Source: Microscillaceae bacterium (lineage in GTDB: Bacteria > Bacteroidota > Bacteroidia > Cytophagales > Microscillaceae). From it: a stretch of DNA of 33,667 nucleotides. Where the stretch lies: assembly GCA_025054775.1 (NCBI GenBank), contig JANWZA010000043.1, forward strand, positions 1-33,667, in the 5' to 3' direction. The position numbers were made by a program, and so were the translations under genes. The notes beneath the pieces are model-generated. The model was not told the DNA's origin, searched no databases, and worked only from the letters and a program-made list of their open reading frames with translations. Positions 7,832 through 16,120 of this stretch are shown piece after piece (position 1 is the first letter of the stretch; each line of letters opens with the position of its first letter).

Positions 7832-9472
7832 ATGGAACAGTATACCAATAAAAATGACCTCAACATACTGCCTAAGTCAATTATTAAAGTAATAGGTGTA
7901 GGGGGTGGTGGTAGCAATGCAGTAAACTATATGTTCAATCGCGGTATTCGTGATGTAGAGTTTATTGTGTGCAATACCGACGTGCAAGCCCTTAACATGA
8001 GTGCTGTACCTACCAAATTACAGATTGGTGCAAAACTTACCGAGGGGCTAGGGGCTGGGGCTAATCCTGAAGTAGGACGTGAGGCTGCCTTAGAAAGTCG
8101 TGAGCAGATTCGCGAACTTTTAAGCCATAATACCAAAATGCTCTTTATTACAGCAGGAATGGGAGGTGGTACAGGTACAGGTGCGGCTCCTGTTATTGCA
8201 GAAATATCCCGCGAATTAGGGATTTTAACAATTGCTATCGTTACAGCCCCGTTTAGCTTTGAAGGTCCCAAAAAGCGAAAGCATGCCATTGAAGGGATAG
8301 AGCGCCTAAAAGAGCATTGTGATGCCATTTTGGTTATCCCCAATGATAAGCTACGCGAAATATATGGCACACTCAAGATGAGCGAAGCTTTTGCTCAAGC
8401 TGATAACGTGCTTACCACCGCTGCCAAGAGCATAGCTGAAATTATTACCGTGCCTGGAAATATCAACGTAGATTTTGAAGATGTAAAAACCGTCATGAAA
8501 AATGCGGGTGCCGTAGTAATGGGCTCATCTAAAACTGAAGGTGAAGGACGCGCGCTACGCGCTATTCAAGAGGCACTCAACTCTCCCCTTCTCAATGTAA
8601 AAGATGTATACGGCGCGCAAAAGGTACTACTATGTATTACCTACGGCGATAAAAACGAACCTTCTATGGATGAAATAAGTGAAATTACTAACTATATTTC
8701 AGAAAAAGTAGGGCAAGAAGCAGATACTATTTTTGGAACCTCAATTGACCCATCGCTAGGAAGTGCTCTACGAGTTACGATTATCGTGGCAGGTTTTCAA
8801 GATACTTCCATACAAAATCTCGAAAAAAAGCCTAATGCTCAGTTGGGAGTACAAGCCACTACAACTCAACGAAATAACATAGCACAAAATCAAGGAATAG
8901 AAAATTTGGCAAGAGAGTTTGCCTCTATCTTATCAGAACACAAGCCTGAAGTAAATTCCCATACCTTCCCTTCTACCCAGCCTGAGCAGAAACCAACTAA
9001 CAAGGAAACAGAAAGTACTTATACAAATAGTAACGAAGAGAGAAGTATTACTTTTGAAATTCATTCTAAACCTACCCAATTGCATCAAAATAAAACTCAC
9101 GCTAGCGAAGAGGCTGAGCCAAGCAATACCTCTAAAAATGTAACTGAAGCTAAACAAGCCGAACGCATAGTCTATAACCTTGACGATGATACTATAAAAG
9201 AACGATTTGATATGCTCTCATTATCGCCTGACAGCTATGAAACTAAGCGTGAAGAGTTAATTAGACAAACTAACGAACGCATAGATAAGCTACGCAAGCT
9301 AAGTCGTAATTTTGAAAGTGAAAATAATTACAAGGAAAAGATAGAAATTCCTGCTTATCTTCGCCGAAATGTAAAAATAAATGATGGTAATAGCACCGAG
9401 AATAGCGTTAAGTTTAATCTTGACGAGGATAAACCTTACAACAATAACCGTTTTTTTAATGAAAACGAATAA
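7832..9472 (+). CDS. ftsZ: Cell division protein FtsZ
   Basis: Tubulin-like GTPase that forms the division ring at midcell. 546 aa, much longer than the 383 of E. coli because of the tail. The GTPase domain (about 15-330) has GVGGGGSNAVNYM (22-34), the tubulin signature GGGTGTG (111-117) and NVDFEDVKTVM. A disordered Thr/Asn/Glu/Gln-rich linker (about 335-455) follows, then a charged helix (about 455-500). The C-terminal FtsA-binding-type peptide IPAYLRRNVKI lies at about 505-515. A further ~30-residue acidic/Asn-rich tail comes after that peptide. ftsA, ftsQ and murC are not adjacent; the gene appears to stand alone between two hairpins. Confidence 0.97.
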   Translation: MEQYTNKNDLNILPKSIIKVIGVGGGGSNAVNYMFNRGIRDVEFIVCNTDVQALNMSAVPTKLQIGAKLTEGLGAGANPEVGREAALESREQIRELLSHNTKMLFITAGMGGGTGTGAAPVIAEISRELGILTIAIVTAPFSFEGPKKRKHAIEGIERLKEHCDAILVIPNDKLREIYGTLKMSEAFAQADNVLTTAAKSIAEIITVPGNINVDFEDVKTVMKNAGAVVMGSSKTEGEGRALRAIQEALNSPLLNVKDVYGAQKVLLCITYGDKNEPSMDEISEITNYISEKVGQEADTIFGTSIDPSLGSALRVTIIVAGFQDTSIQNLEKKPNAQLGVQATTTQRNNIAQNQGIENLAREFASILSEHKPEVNSHTFPSTQPEQKPTNKETESTYTNSNEERSITFEIHSKPTQLHQNKTHASEEAEPSNTSKNVTEAKQAERIVYNLDDDTIKERFDMLSLSPDSYETKREELIRQTNERIDKLRKLSRNFESENNYKEKIEIPAYLRRNVKINDGNSTENSVKFNLDEDKPYNNNRFFNENE

Positions 9473-9503
9473 GGCCATCTGCTTGTGAGCAACGTAGCCT
9501 TAT
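9469..9503. terminator. Two-tier hairpin between convergent ftsZ and hsp20
   Basis: ATAAGGC (9469-9475) pairs with GCCTTAT (9497-9503), and inside it TGCT (9480-9483) pairs with AGCA (9488-9491) around a TGTG loop. The ftsZ stop codon lies in the 5' arm. There is no strong T-run on either side. Its place between convergent genes suggests a shared terminator, but this is inference. Confidence 0.45.
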
Positions 9504-9526
9504 GTATATTTGAAAATAAAGTACAG

Positions 9527-10018
9527 CTAAACAATTCTAATTTCGCGAACTTGTTTGGGCTTTTCTGTTTCCTTTTTGAGAATAGTAACTTCTAAAATTC
9601 CATCTTCATATTTAGCTGATACTTCGTTGGCATCAGCAGTTGAAGGAAGTTTAAAGTTTCGCTGAAAGTTGGTATAATCAAATTCACGCCTCTTGTAAAC
9701 CCAGTCTTCTGAGTGTGCTTCTGTTTTAGTTTGATAACTTATTCGCAAGCTTGAGTCATCTAATAATTGAATACTAAAATTTTCTTTATTCAAACCTGCT
9801 GCTGCTACTTGAATGATAAAACTCTCAGGAGTTTCTATCAAATTAGTAGGTGGAACGTTTGTACTTGGCTTTTCGGCTTCGGGTTCTTGCTTCCATTGCC
9901 AGTCTTTACCTTTGAAATTTCTAAATTCTTTTTCAAAGTCAAAACTACCTTGAATTATGTTATCAATAAAATCTTGTATTATTTTTTTGAAGGTCTCTTT
10001 ATCAAAACTACCTATCAT
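9527..10018 (-). CDS. Small heat-shock protein, Hsp20/alpha-crystallin family
   Basis: ATP-independent holdase chaperone, cytoplasmic. About 163 aa from the ATG at 10018. An in-frame ATG at 10057 would add 13 mostly hydrophobic residues, which is unlikely for a cytosolic Hsp20 but not excluded. The N-terminal ~60 residues are helical and Trp/Lys/Glu-rich. The alpha-crystallin domain starts at about PPTNLIETPESFIIQVAAAG and contains AGLNKENFSIQLLDDSSLRI, REFDYTNFQRNFKLP and the signature AKYEDGILEVTILKKE. The C-terminal IRIV is an I-x-V/I-type tail that binds neighbouring subunits. It converges on ftsZ. Confidence 0.88.
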   Translation of the reverse strand: MIGSFDKETFKKIIQDFIDNIIQGSFDFEKEFRNFKGKDWQWKQEPEAEKPSTNVPPTNLIETPESFIIQVAAAGLNKENFSIQLLDDSSLRISYQTKTEAHSEDWVYKRREFDYTNFQRNFKLPSTADANEVSAKYEDGILEVTILKKETEKPKQVREIRIV

Positions 10019-10150
10019 AATTGTAGAAATAAGAAAGGTTACTAATATACTTTGCATAAATAAGTACTAATTCAGTTTATTTTCTTACATTCCTTTTTCA
10101 AATATTTTCACGGATTTTTTTACTTACTTAATATCAACTACTTTACAGGT

Positions 10151-10711
10151 TTACCTACGTCCTGTGGGAAATCGCATACGATAATCCACTTTTACATCTC
10201 CTTTGCTAATCCGATTCAATTTATTGCGAAGGAGTGTACGTTTGAATGGTGAAAGATGGTCTGTAAATAAAATTCCTTCGATATGATCGTATTCATGCTG
10301 AATGACACGGGCAGGTAAACCGTCAAAAATTTCAGTAAATTCATTCCAGTCAGTATCAAAGTAATGGATAGTAATGCGTTGAGGTCTAAATACTTCCTCA
10401 CGTATGGTAGGAATACTCAGGCACCCTTCTTCGAAGGCCCACTTCTCGCCCTCCTCGTTCAAGAGGGTGGGATTTACGAATACCTTTTTGTAGCCTGTTA
10501 AACTTTCATCCATTTTATCAGCATCAATTACAAATAAGCGTAAACTCAACCCAATTTGTGGTGCTGCCAACCCTACACCATTAGCATAGTACATGGTTTC
10601 ATACATGTCTTCTACTAATTTTTTAAGGTTGAGCGAACTGTCATTTTTATCAATCTCTTTGGCTCGTTTTTTCAACACGGGGTCTCCATAAGCCACAATT
10701 GGATAAATCAT
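10151..10711 (-). CDS. def: Peptide deformylase
   Basis: Metalloenzyme that removes the formyl group from N-terminal Met of nascent proteins. 186 aa. All three motifs are present: GVGLAAPQIG (45-54), EGCLSIP (95-101, metal Cys97), and QHEYDHIEGILF (138-149: His139 and His143 bind metal, Glu140 is catalytic). The first codons MIYPIVAYGDPVL fit the family N-terminus. It lies between DUF2911 and hsp20 on the same strand with gaps of 72 and about 130 bases. The usual fmt or RuvX-like partners are not adjacent. Confidence 0.97.
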   Translation of the reverse strand: MIYPIVAYGDPVLKKRAKEIDKNDSSLNLKKLVEDMYETMYYANGVGLAAPQIGLSLRLFVIDADKMDESLTGYKKVFVNPTLLNEEGEKWAFEEGCLSIPTIREEVFRPQRITIHYFDTDWNEFTEIFDGLPARVIQHEYDHIEGILFTDHLSPFKRTLLRNKLNRISKGDVKVDYRMRFPTGRR

Positions 10712-10783
10712 ATTTTAATCAAAAATAGGTGAATAGTAATGAAATTGATTAGAGTTAGAAGGAGGCAGCTACCTTAAAATTAC

Positions 10784-11356
10784 TTAATCTACAAAAACAA
10801 AAGGAACTACTACTTTGGTTCTATCCCAATTGAGGGACATGTTCAGCCCTTTTGGGGTTTCATCAAACAAGATAGTAAAGGCTTCATACTCGTCTTCTGA
10901 AACCTGGGGTGGAACCTTTACTACTAGTACATTTTTATCCTTATACTCTTCATACTTGTAAGCCCCCCACTGTCCTAATTCAGCATTAAAAATAATTGTC
11001 CATTCGGTTTCATTAGGAATAGAGAAAAGTGTATAAGTACCCGCTTTTAGAAGTTTATCTTTTATCTTAACATCGCGTGTGAGTGTTATTTCAGTAGCTT
11101 CATTGGCTCCTGTTCGCCACACCTCATCGTAAGGTATCAAGTTGCCAAAAATAACTCGCCCTTTTTTATGAGGTTGCCCATAGACTACTTTTACATATAT
11201 CTTCTCACTTTTATAGAAACTTAACGTGAGCGGACTTGATTTAGGTTTGGGTGGTGGAATCACCCTTTGGCATATGCTTTTACTAATGGGCAAGAACAAT
11301 AAAAATATACCTATGAAAAAATTTTGTGCAATTTTTGCAAAATTCATAGTTTGCAT
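10784..11356 (-). CDS. Exported DUF2911 protein
   Basis: 190 aa (or 187 from a second ATG at 11347). The signal peptide has a hydrophobic core at about 10-25, with likely cleavage after SKSICQ. The mature protein begins Pro-rich (RVIPPPKPKSSP) and then has the DUF2911 pattern: VKVVYGQPHKKGR, a strand pair ending LIPYDEVWRTGANEATEI, LKAGTYTLFSIPNETEW, the AELGQWGAY loop and a final LNWDRTKVVVPF. The domain is widespread in Bacteroidota, predicted beta-rich and extracytoplasmic. Its biochemical role is not known to me. Confidence 0.8.
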   Translation of the reverse strand: MQTMNFAKIAQNFFIGIFLLFLPISKSICQRVIPPPKPKSSPLTLSFYKSEKIYVKVVYGQPHKKGRVIFGNLIPYDEVWRTGANEATEITLTRDVKIKDKLLKAGTYTLFSIPNETEWTIIFNAELGQWGAYKYEEYKDKNVLVVKVPPQVSEDEYEAFTILFDETPKGLNMSLNWDRTKVVVPFVFVD

Positions 11357-11417
11357 GATTATATGATTATTTTTTTGGTATTTTCAATAAAGCAAATGCA
11401 AAGGAGACAATAAGTGC

Positions 11418-11425
11418 CAAAACTA
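11418..11425 (-). promoter_or_regulatory. -7 box for the DUF2911 gene
   Basis: Minus-strand TAGTTTTG matches TAnnTTTG about 60 bases upstream of the start; the -33 site is T-rich only. Confidence 0.45.
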
Positions 11426-11547
11426 AAATAATCAAATAATTAAAAAAACATAAGCACGTGATAAACAACTAGTTAAACTAGGTATTCTGTAGCTTAATTT
11501 TCTTTAATTCATTTTAATTCATTTTAGTGCAAATATGCAAATTTTTT

Positions 11548-12015
11548 ATGGCAAAGATGGAAAAAATGAGCTTTGATAAAATTTTTATGAACCTTGCCCG
11601 CGATCTTGCTACGCGCTCTCATTGCGTGAAGATACAGGTAGGAGCAGTACTTGCCAAAGATACGCGTATTATTTCAATTGGCTACAACGGTCCTCCCCCT
11701 AAAACACATAACTGCGATGAGGATTTCCCACTCACAGGTTGCCCACGCGACAGCCGCGGTAGCTGTTCACTCGCCTTGCATGCCGAGGAGAATGCTATTC
11801 TGTATGCCGTAAAAAATGGGGCTAACCTAAAAGGTGCTACGTTATATGTAACACTCTCACCTTGCTTGCCTTGCGCCCGCATTATTTATAGTATGGAGAT
11901 TGCCAAAGTAGTTTATCTCAATTCTTATGCAGAGTATAAACAACTTCCCACAGATGAAGGTTTGGATTTTTTGCAAAAATTTGGTGTAGAGGTTGTTAAA
12001 TATCAAGAAAATTGA
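11548..12015 (+). CDS. Deoxycytidylate (dCMP) deaminase family protein
   Basis: Zinc enzyme converting dCMP to dUMP for dTTP supply. 155 aa from the ATG at 11548. The frame is open further to a GTG at 11527, and ATGs at 11557 and 11566 are equally possible; homologues begin near FDKIFMNLA. The cytidine-deaminase zinc site is complete: HAE (His78, Glu80) and PCLPC (Cys106, Cys109). The dCMP-deaminase-type insert GYNGPPPKTHNCDEDFPLTG and CPRDSRGSCSLALHAEEN precede it. The late-competence ComEB family shares this domain. gldF follows 92 bases later from its own -7 box. Confidence 0.9.
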   Translation: MAKMEKMSFDKIFMNLARDLATRSHCVKIQVGAVLAKDTRIISIGYNGPPPKTHNCDEDFPLTGCPRDSRGSCSLALHAEENAILYAVKNGANLKGATLYVTLSPCLPCARIIYSMEIAKVVYLNSYAEYKQLPTDEGLDFLQKFGVEVVKYQEN

Positions 12016-12067
12016 CCCTTTACAAGAGGATAAGCCTTTTGAGAAATATAATTTGTACAAAAATATG

Positions 12068-12075
12068 TATTTTTG
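12068..12075 (+). promoter_or_regulatory. -7 box for the gldF operon
   Basis: TATTTTTG matches TAnnTTTG, 32 bases before the gldF ATG. The nearest TTTTG upstream (12037-12041) is 26 bases away, longer than the usual spacer. Confidence 0.45.
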
Positions 12076-12107
12076 CACCAAGTAATCTACTATAGTCAAA
12101 ACAAGCA

Positions 12108-12833
12108 ATGTTTGCTATATTCAAAAAAGAAGTACGTAGCTTTCTTAGCTCTTTGATTGGCTACTTAGTTATGATAGTTTTCCTACTAGGAACAGGCTTG
12201 TTTATGTGGTTTTTTCCACAAACGAATGTTTTAGATTTAGGCTTTGCCGATTTGGAAACACTTTTTACGCTTGCTCCATATATTTATCTTTTTCTTATTC
12301 CTGCTATTACAATGCGTACTTTTGCTGAAGAACGCAAAACAGGTACAATAGAGTTTTTGCTTACACGTCCACTAAGCGAGTGGGATATTTTATTGGGTAA
12401 ATATTTTGCAAGTTTGTTTTTAGTATTTTTTACACTTTTACCTACGCTGATTTATTACTATTCTGTGTATGAATTAGGCAATCCAAGAGGAAATATTGAT
12501 ACGGCAGGTACATTTGGCTCTTATTTAGGCTTAATTTTTTTGGGGGCGGTCTTTACAGCTATTGGTATCTTTGCTTCTAGCCTCACAGAGAACCAAATTG
12601 TTGCTTTTATTCTTGCTTTGGTGCTATGTTTTTTGCTTTATGAAGGCTTCACTTTATTTGCTAACGTGAGCCAAGCTAGCGACTGGGCTTATTTTATTAC
12701 ACAATTAGGCATTGATTATCACTATAATTTTATACGAAAAGGACTAATAGACTCACGAAATATTTTATATTTTTTGAGTGTGATTTACCTTATGCTTTTA
12801 TTCACCAAAGCTAAAATCAAACAAAGAAAATAA
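12108..12833 (+). CDS. gldF: Gliding-motility ABC transporter permease GldF
   Basis: ABC-2-type integral membrane permease. 241 aa, the length of Flavobacterium GldF. A short cytoplasmic N-terminus (MFAIFKKEVRSF) precedes six or so helices. Family-typical stretches: TLAPYIYLFLIPAITMRTFA with EERKTGTIEFLLTRPLS after it, ILLGKYFASLFL, GNPRGNIDTAGTFGSYLGL, SLTENQIVAFI and the final FIRKGLIDSRNILYFLSVI. In gliding Bacteroidota it works with GldG and the ATPase GldA. Here gldG does not follow, and gldA is not in the window. The LRR gene starts 29 bases downstream. A plain ABC-2 permease of another export system is the alternative. Confidence 0.85.
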   Translation: MFAIFKKEVRSFLSSLIGYLVMIVFLLGTGLFMWFFPQTNVLDLGFADLETLFTLAPYIYLFLIPAITMRTFAEERKTGTIEFLLTRPLSEWDILLGKYFASLFLVFFTLLPTLIYYYSVYELGNPRGNIDTAGTFGSYLGLIFLGAVFTAIGIFASSLTENQIVAFILALVLCFLLYEGFTLFANVSQASDWAYFITQLGIDYHYNFIRKGLIDSRNILYFLSVIYLMLLFTKAKIKQRK

Positions 12834-12862
12834 AATTTTCTAACTTAAAATCACAAAAAAAA

Positions 12863-13939
12863 ATGCATACATTAGCCTGGTTTCTGCTTTGCCTTCTACT
12901 AACTACTAACGTGCTTTTAGCACAAAAAAATAAAAACAAAACCAAAGATAAAACCACCACTACAAGTAAAGATACTACACAAGCTTTTGCTCCCCTTGCC
13001 ATAGCAGGGCAACCACTCAAACCCGAAGTTTTGAAAGAGCAACGCGTCTTTAATACACTTAAACAAGCCCTTCAAAAGCCCGATAGTGTGTTTATTTTAG
13101 ATTTTCCACCTGCCTGTTGCAAAACTTTCCCTAAGGAAATTGCTCAATTGCGTTACCTTCAAATATTAGTTATAGGAAGCACTTACCTTACTTCAGTTGC
13201 TCCTGAAGTTGGTACTTTGAAAAATTTACAAATACTAGACTTACGAAACAACGAACTTACAGACCTACCCGCAGAACTAGAAAACAACAAGATCTTAGAG
13301 CAAATTAACCTTGAAAGTAATAGGTTTACTACTATTCCTGCCGTACTCTTTAAGTTACCTAATCTCAAATCTTTGAACTTAAAAATGAATAGATTTAGGC
13401 AAATTCCCGCTAGTATAGGAGGCTTGATACAATTAGAACAACTAAATCTCTCAGGAAATTTACTAATGCAATTACCTTCAGAAATAGCTAACTTGACCAA
13501 GCTGAAAAGCCTTATTTTGCAATTTAATCGGCTTGCTAAGTTCCCTGAGGTAATTTTTTCTCTTAAAAATTTAGAAGAGTTAGACCTTACTTACAACGGA
13601 ATTTCAACTATTCCCTCTCAAATTGCAAGCCTTGTAAACCTAAAAATCTTAAACTTACAACGTAATAAATTAACTAACTTACCCACTGAATTTGCCCAAC
13701 TCAAAGGCTTAAAACAACTTAATTTGGCCGAAAATTTATTCACGAACATACCTATTGAAATTTCTACTTTGCCCGATTTAGAGGTGATTGATTTGAGCAA
13801 TAATAAACTAACCTCAGTACCCGTACAACTTTCCCAACTCAAAAAATTAAAAGAATTGAACCTAAAAGGCAATAATTTTAGCCCTGACGAAATAAATAAA
13901 GTTAAAAATTTGCTCAAAAATGTAAATGTCTCTTTCTGA
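12863..13939 (+). CDS. Exported leucine-rich-repeat protein
   Basis: 358 aa. A signal peptide (hydrophobic 3-19, cleavage near LLAQ) is followed by a Lys/Thr-rich linker to about residue 40. From about 95 to the end there are some eleven consecutive 23-residue LRRs of the LxxLxLxxNxLxxLPxxIxx type (for example LKNLQILDLRNNELTDLP and LPDLEVIDLSNNKLTSVP). A run this regular forms a solenoid used for protein binding. The pre-repeat piece PPACCKTFPKEIAQL may be a cap. It sits 29 bases after gldF and 9 bases before the next gene, so it belongs to the same transcript. Its partner is unknown. Confidence 0.85.
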   Translation: MHTLAWFLLCLLLTTNVLLAQKNKNKTKDKTTTTSKDTTQAFAPLAIAGQPLKPEVLKEQRVFNTLKQALQKPDSVFILDFPPACCKTFPKEIAQLRYLQILVIGSTYLTSVAPEVGTLKNLQILDLRNNELTDLPAELENNKILEQINLESNRFTTIPAVLFKLPNLKSLNLKMNRFRQIPASIGGLIQLEQLNLSGNLLMQLPSEIANLTKLKSLILQFNRLAKFPEVIFSLKNLEELDLTYNGISTIPSQIASLVNLKILNLQRNKLTNLPTEFAQLKGLKQLNLAENLFTNIPIEISTLPDLEVIDLSNNKLTSVPVQLSQLKKLKELNLKGNNFSPDEINKVKNLLKNVNVSF

Positions 13940-13948
13940 TTTTTCCTT

Positions 13949-16117
13949 ATGGAGATAGCCCAACTCCAAGCCTATCTATACCGCAGGAGTTTGCTCAAAA
14001 TTAGCCTTTTTGTCTGCTTTTTAGCTACACACGCAAGCGTAATGGCATGGCTTATGGACTATGGCTTTGAGCAAGTAGCCGAAGAGAAAATTATTCTTAT
14101 TACAGGGTTGGCTTATTTTTTTCTACTGATACCTTGTTTCAAAAACTACTTTACTTACCTCAATAACTTTTTAATTAGCGATGCCCTTTTACCTCTTTAT
14201 GCACTCTTTTTTTTACTCTTCTGCTCCTCGTTAGGTATTTATTTTTGGAAGGTAAGTAGCTTTTTAGGCTACATCTTATTCATATTTTTTTTGGGAGTTT
14301 TCTTTAAGGAATATTGGCAGAGTTATCATTTGGGTTATCTATTGGTATTTACTTTTTTTGCTTTGTGGGCAAGTCATATTGGTTGGGCTTATGCTGCTTC
14401 TCCTACCCTTTTAGTTAATTTAGCCACGATAGAAGTTCACAAATTAGACCCTTTTTATCATTTTTCTATGGCAGAAATGATAAAAAATTTTGGCTATCCC
14501 AGTACTGGTTTTGATGGAGTACCTTTTATGTATTACCACTGGGGAAGTCATTTTTTGTTTGCTAACTTAAGCCAATTTCTTAAAATAAGTGTAGTAGAAA
14601 GTTATTTCCTCACTTATCCCATCTTTTTTATTCCTTTGTTTTTTTATACTTTTTTGTTGTTTATCTTGCAAATCCGCAACTATACAGGTATAAATTACAA
14701 GTACCCAAAACGTGATTTTGGGTTTAGTTTTTGGTTTGTTTTCCTGTGTATTTTTTTACAAGTTTTCAAACATTTATATTCAGGTGGACTATTAGGCTTC
14801 AATTTTTTAACCTCCGAGTCGCTTACCATATCGCTTAGCTTAATGCTAATCTTGCTAAATACCTCGCTTACCTTTTGGCAAAATAAAACTCAAAACTGGC
14901 ACAAAAACGAATACTTTTTCCTGTTTATTTTTTTACCATTATCTCTCGCACTAATAGGTTGGTTTAAGGTTTCTACTATGTTTGTGGTAGCAGGTTGGAT
15001 TGCTTTTGTGTTTTTTAGGCTTAAACTTTTTGCTCAATGGCAATATTGGCTAAGCGGATTTTTAAGTACTTCGGCTTTTGTTATGTGCTACTTATTCACT
15101 GTAGAAACTGATTTTTTAGGCTCAAAAAGCTATGGTTATGAAGGGAAAATTAGTTGGTTTCACTTCTACCGACATACGCATTCATTTGAATATTTTAACT
15201 TTTTTGGACTTTATTTTTTATGGTTTTATCTTTTTTGCAGTTTATATTTTTTGAAAAATCAACTTTGGAAGTGGAATAAATTAAAAATTTCTTGGCAAAA
15301 GAACCAAACTTTTCCCTTGGAGTTTGCTACAGTAACCATAATAATTGGTATTATTCCATCACTTTTTTTGTATTTAAGTGGTGGCAACGCAATGTACTTT
15401 ATGTGTATACAAATATTTATTTCTGCAGCTTTTCTATTAGCATTTTTACCAAGTTTTGAGTTCAAATATTTGCCTAAAATACATCTTACTCTTCAAAAAT
15501 CCTTAAAGTTTTTATTCATTATCGGGGCATTTTTGCTTATGTACATAAATGTACGAGAGGTGGTTTATAGAGCAATTGAGCAAAGTATAAAAAGCAAAAA
15601 ACAACTTTTAGCTAATGACAAAACCTTTGAAAAAATACAAAAGGAATTTCAAGAAATTTACTTTACAAAGTCTTTATCTAACGATAAAGTGTATCAATAT
15701 GTAGAATTTATTATGCTTAATCCTGACTTAAAACCATTTTTGGAAAAGAATGAAAGATATCATTTCTTACAAAAATTAGTACAGATTAACCAAAAATATT
15801 CCAAAGCAGACAAGCAAAAGACATTAGTTTATTTGGACTACAGCCAAGAGAAGAATTTAAATTTTCAGCTACCTTGCTATGTACTTCCTTTCATTATTCC
15901 GAGTTTTTCGGGTTTTGCTCAAATCAATGGTATGCTTTTGCATTGTCCTTTTGGGGCTTATGGATATGAGTATTATACTCCAAGAATTAAAGGTATTGTC
16001 AATGCAGAAAAGATATACTCACCTAAAGAAATTTTGCAAAAAGCAAAGGAAAAGGGCTTTTCACAAGTGCTGTATTGGAATAGAAGTAAACAAAATTTTG
16101 ACCTAATTACACAATAA
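13949..16117 (+). CDS. Large polytopic membrane protein, possibly GT-C-like
   Basis: 722 aa with about a dozen hydrophobic segments from residue 17 to about 545, then a ~175-residue soluble C-terminal part (Lys/Glu-rich helix, then LNFQLPCYVLPFIIPSFSGF and a mixed domain). I do not recognise a named family. Between two early helices a conserved-looking loop carries HKLDPFYHFSMAEMIKNFG (164-182) and VPFMYYHWGSHFLFA (191-205): acidic and histidine residues in a large extracytoplasmic loop, reminiscent of GT-C membrane glycosyltransferases using polyprenyl-linked sugars. That is inference from topology only. It is very rich in Phe, Leu and Trp. It starts 9 bases after the LRR gene and ends 3 bases before the PAP2 gene. 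Confidence 0.75.
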   Translation: MEIAQLQAYLYRRSLLKISLFVCFLATHASVMAWLMDYGFEQVAEEKIILITGLAYFFLLIPCFKNYFTYLNNFLISDALLPLYALFFLLFCSSLGIYFWKVSSFLGYILFIFFLGVFFKEYWQSYHLGYLLVFTFFALWASHIGWAYAASPTLLVNLATIEVHKLDPFYHFSMAEMIKNFGYPSTGFDGVPFMYYHWGSHFLFANLSQFLKISVVESYFLTYPIFFIPLFFYTFLLFILQIRNYTGINYKYPKRDFGFSFWFVFLCIFLQVFKHLYSGGLLGFNFLTSESLTISLSLMLILLNTSLTFWQNKTQNWHKNEYFFLFIFLPLSLALIGWFKVSTMFVVAGWIAFVFFRLKLFAQWQYWLSGFLSTSAFVMCYLFTVETDFLGSKSYGYEGKISWFHFYRHTHSFEYFNFFGLYFLWFYLFCSLYFLKNQLWKWNKLKISWQKNQTFPLEFATVTIIIGIIPSLFLYLSGGNAMYFMCIQIFISAAFLLAFLPSFEFKYLPKIHLTLQKSLKFLFIIGAFLLMYINVREVVYRAIEQSIKSKKQLLANDKTFEKIQKEFQEIYFTKSLSNDKVYQYVEFIMLNPDLKPFLEKNERYHFLQKLVQINQKYSKADKQKTLVYLDYSQEKNLNFQLPCYVLPFIIPSFSGFAQINGMLLHCPFGAYGYEYYTPRIKGIVNAEKIYSPKEILQKAKEKGFSQVLYWNRSKQNFDLITQ

Positions 16118-16120
16118 CTT

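Noticed and set aside
7927-8376. 149-codon minus-strand frame inside ftsZ
   Set aside because: Shadow of the strongly conserved FtsZ GTPase domain on the other strand.
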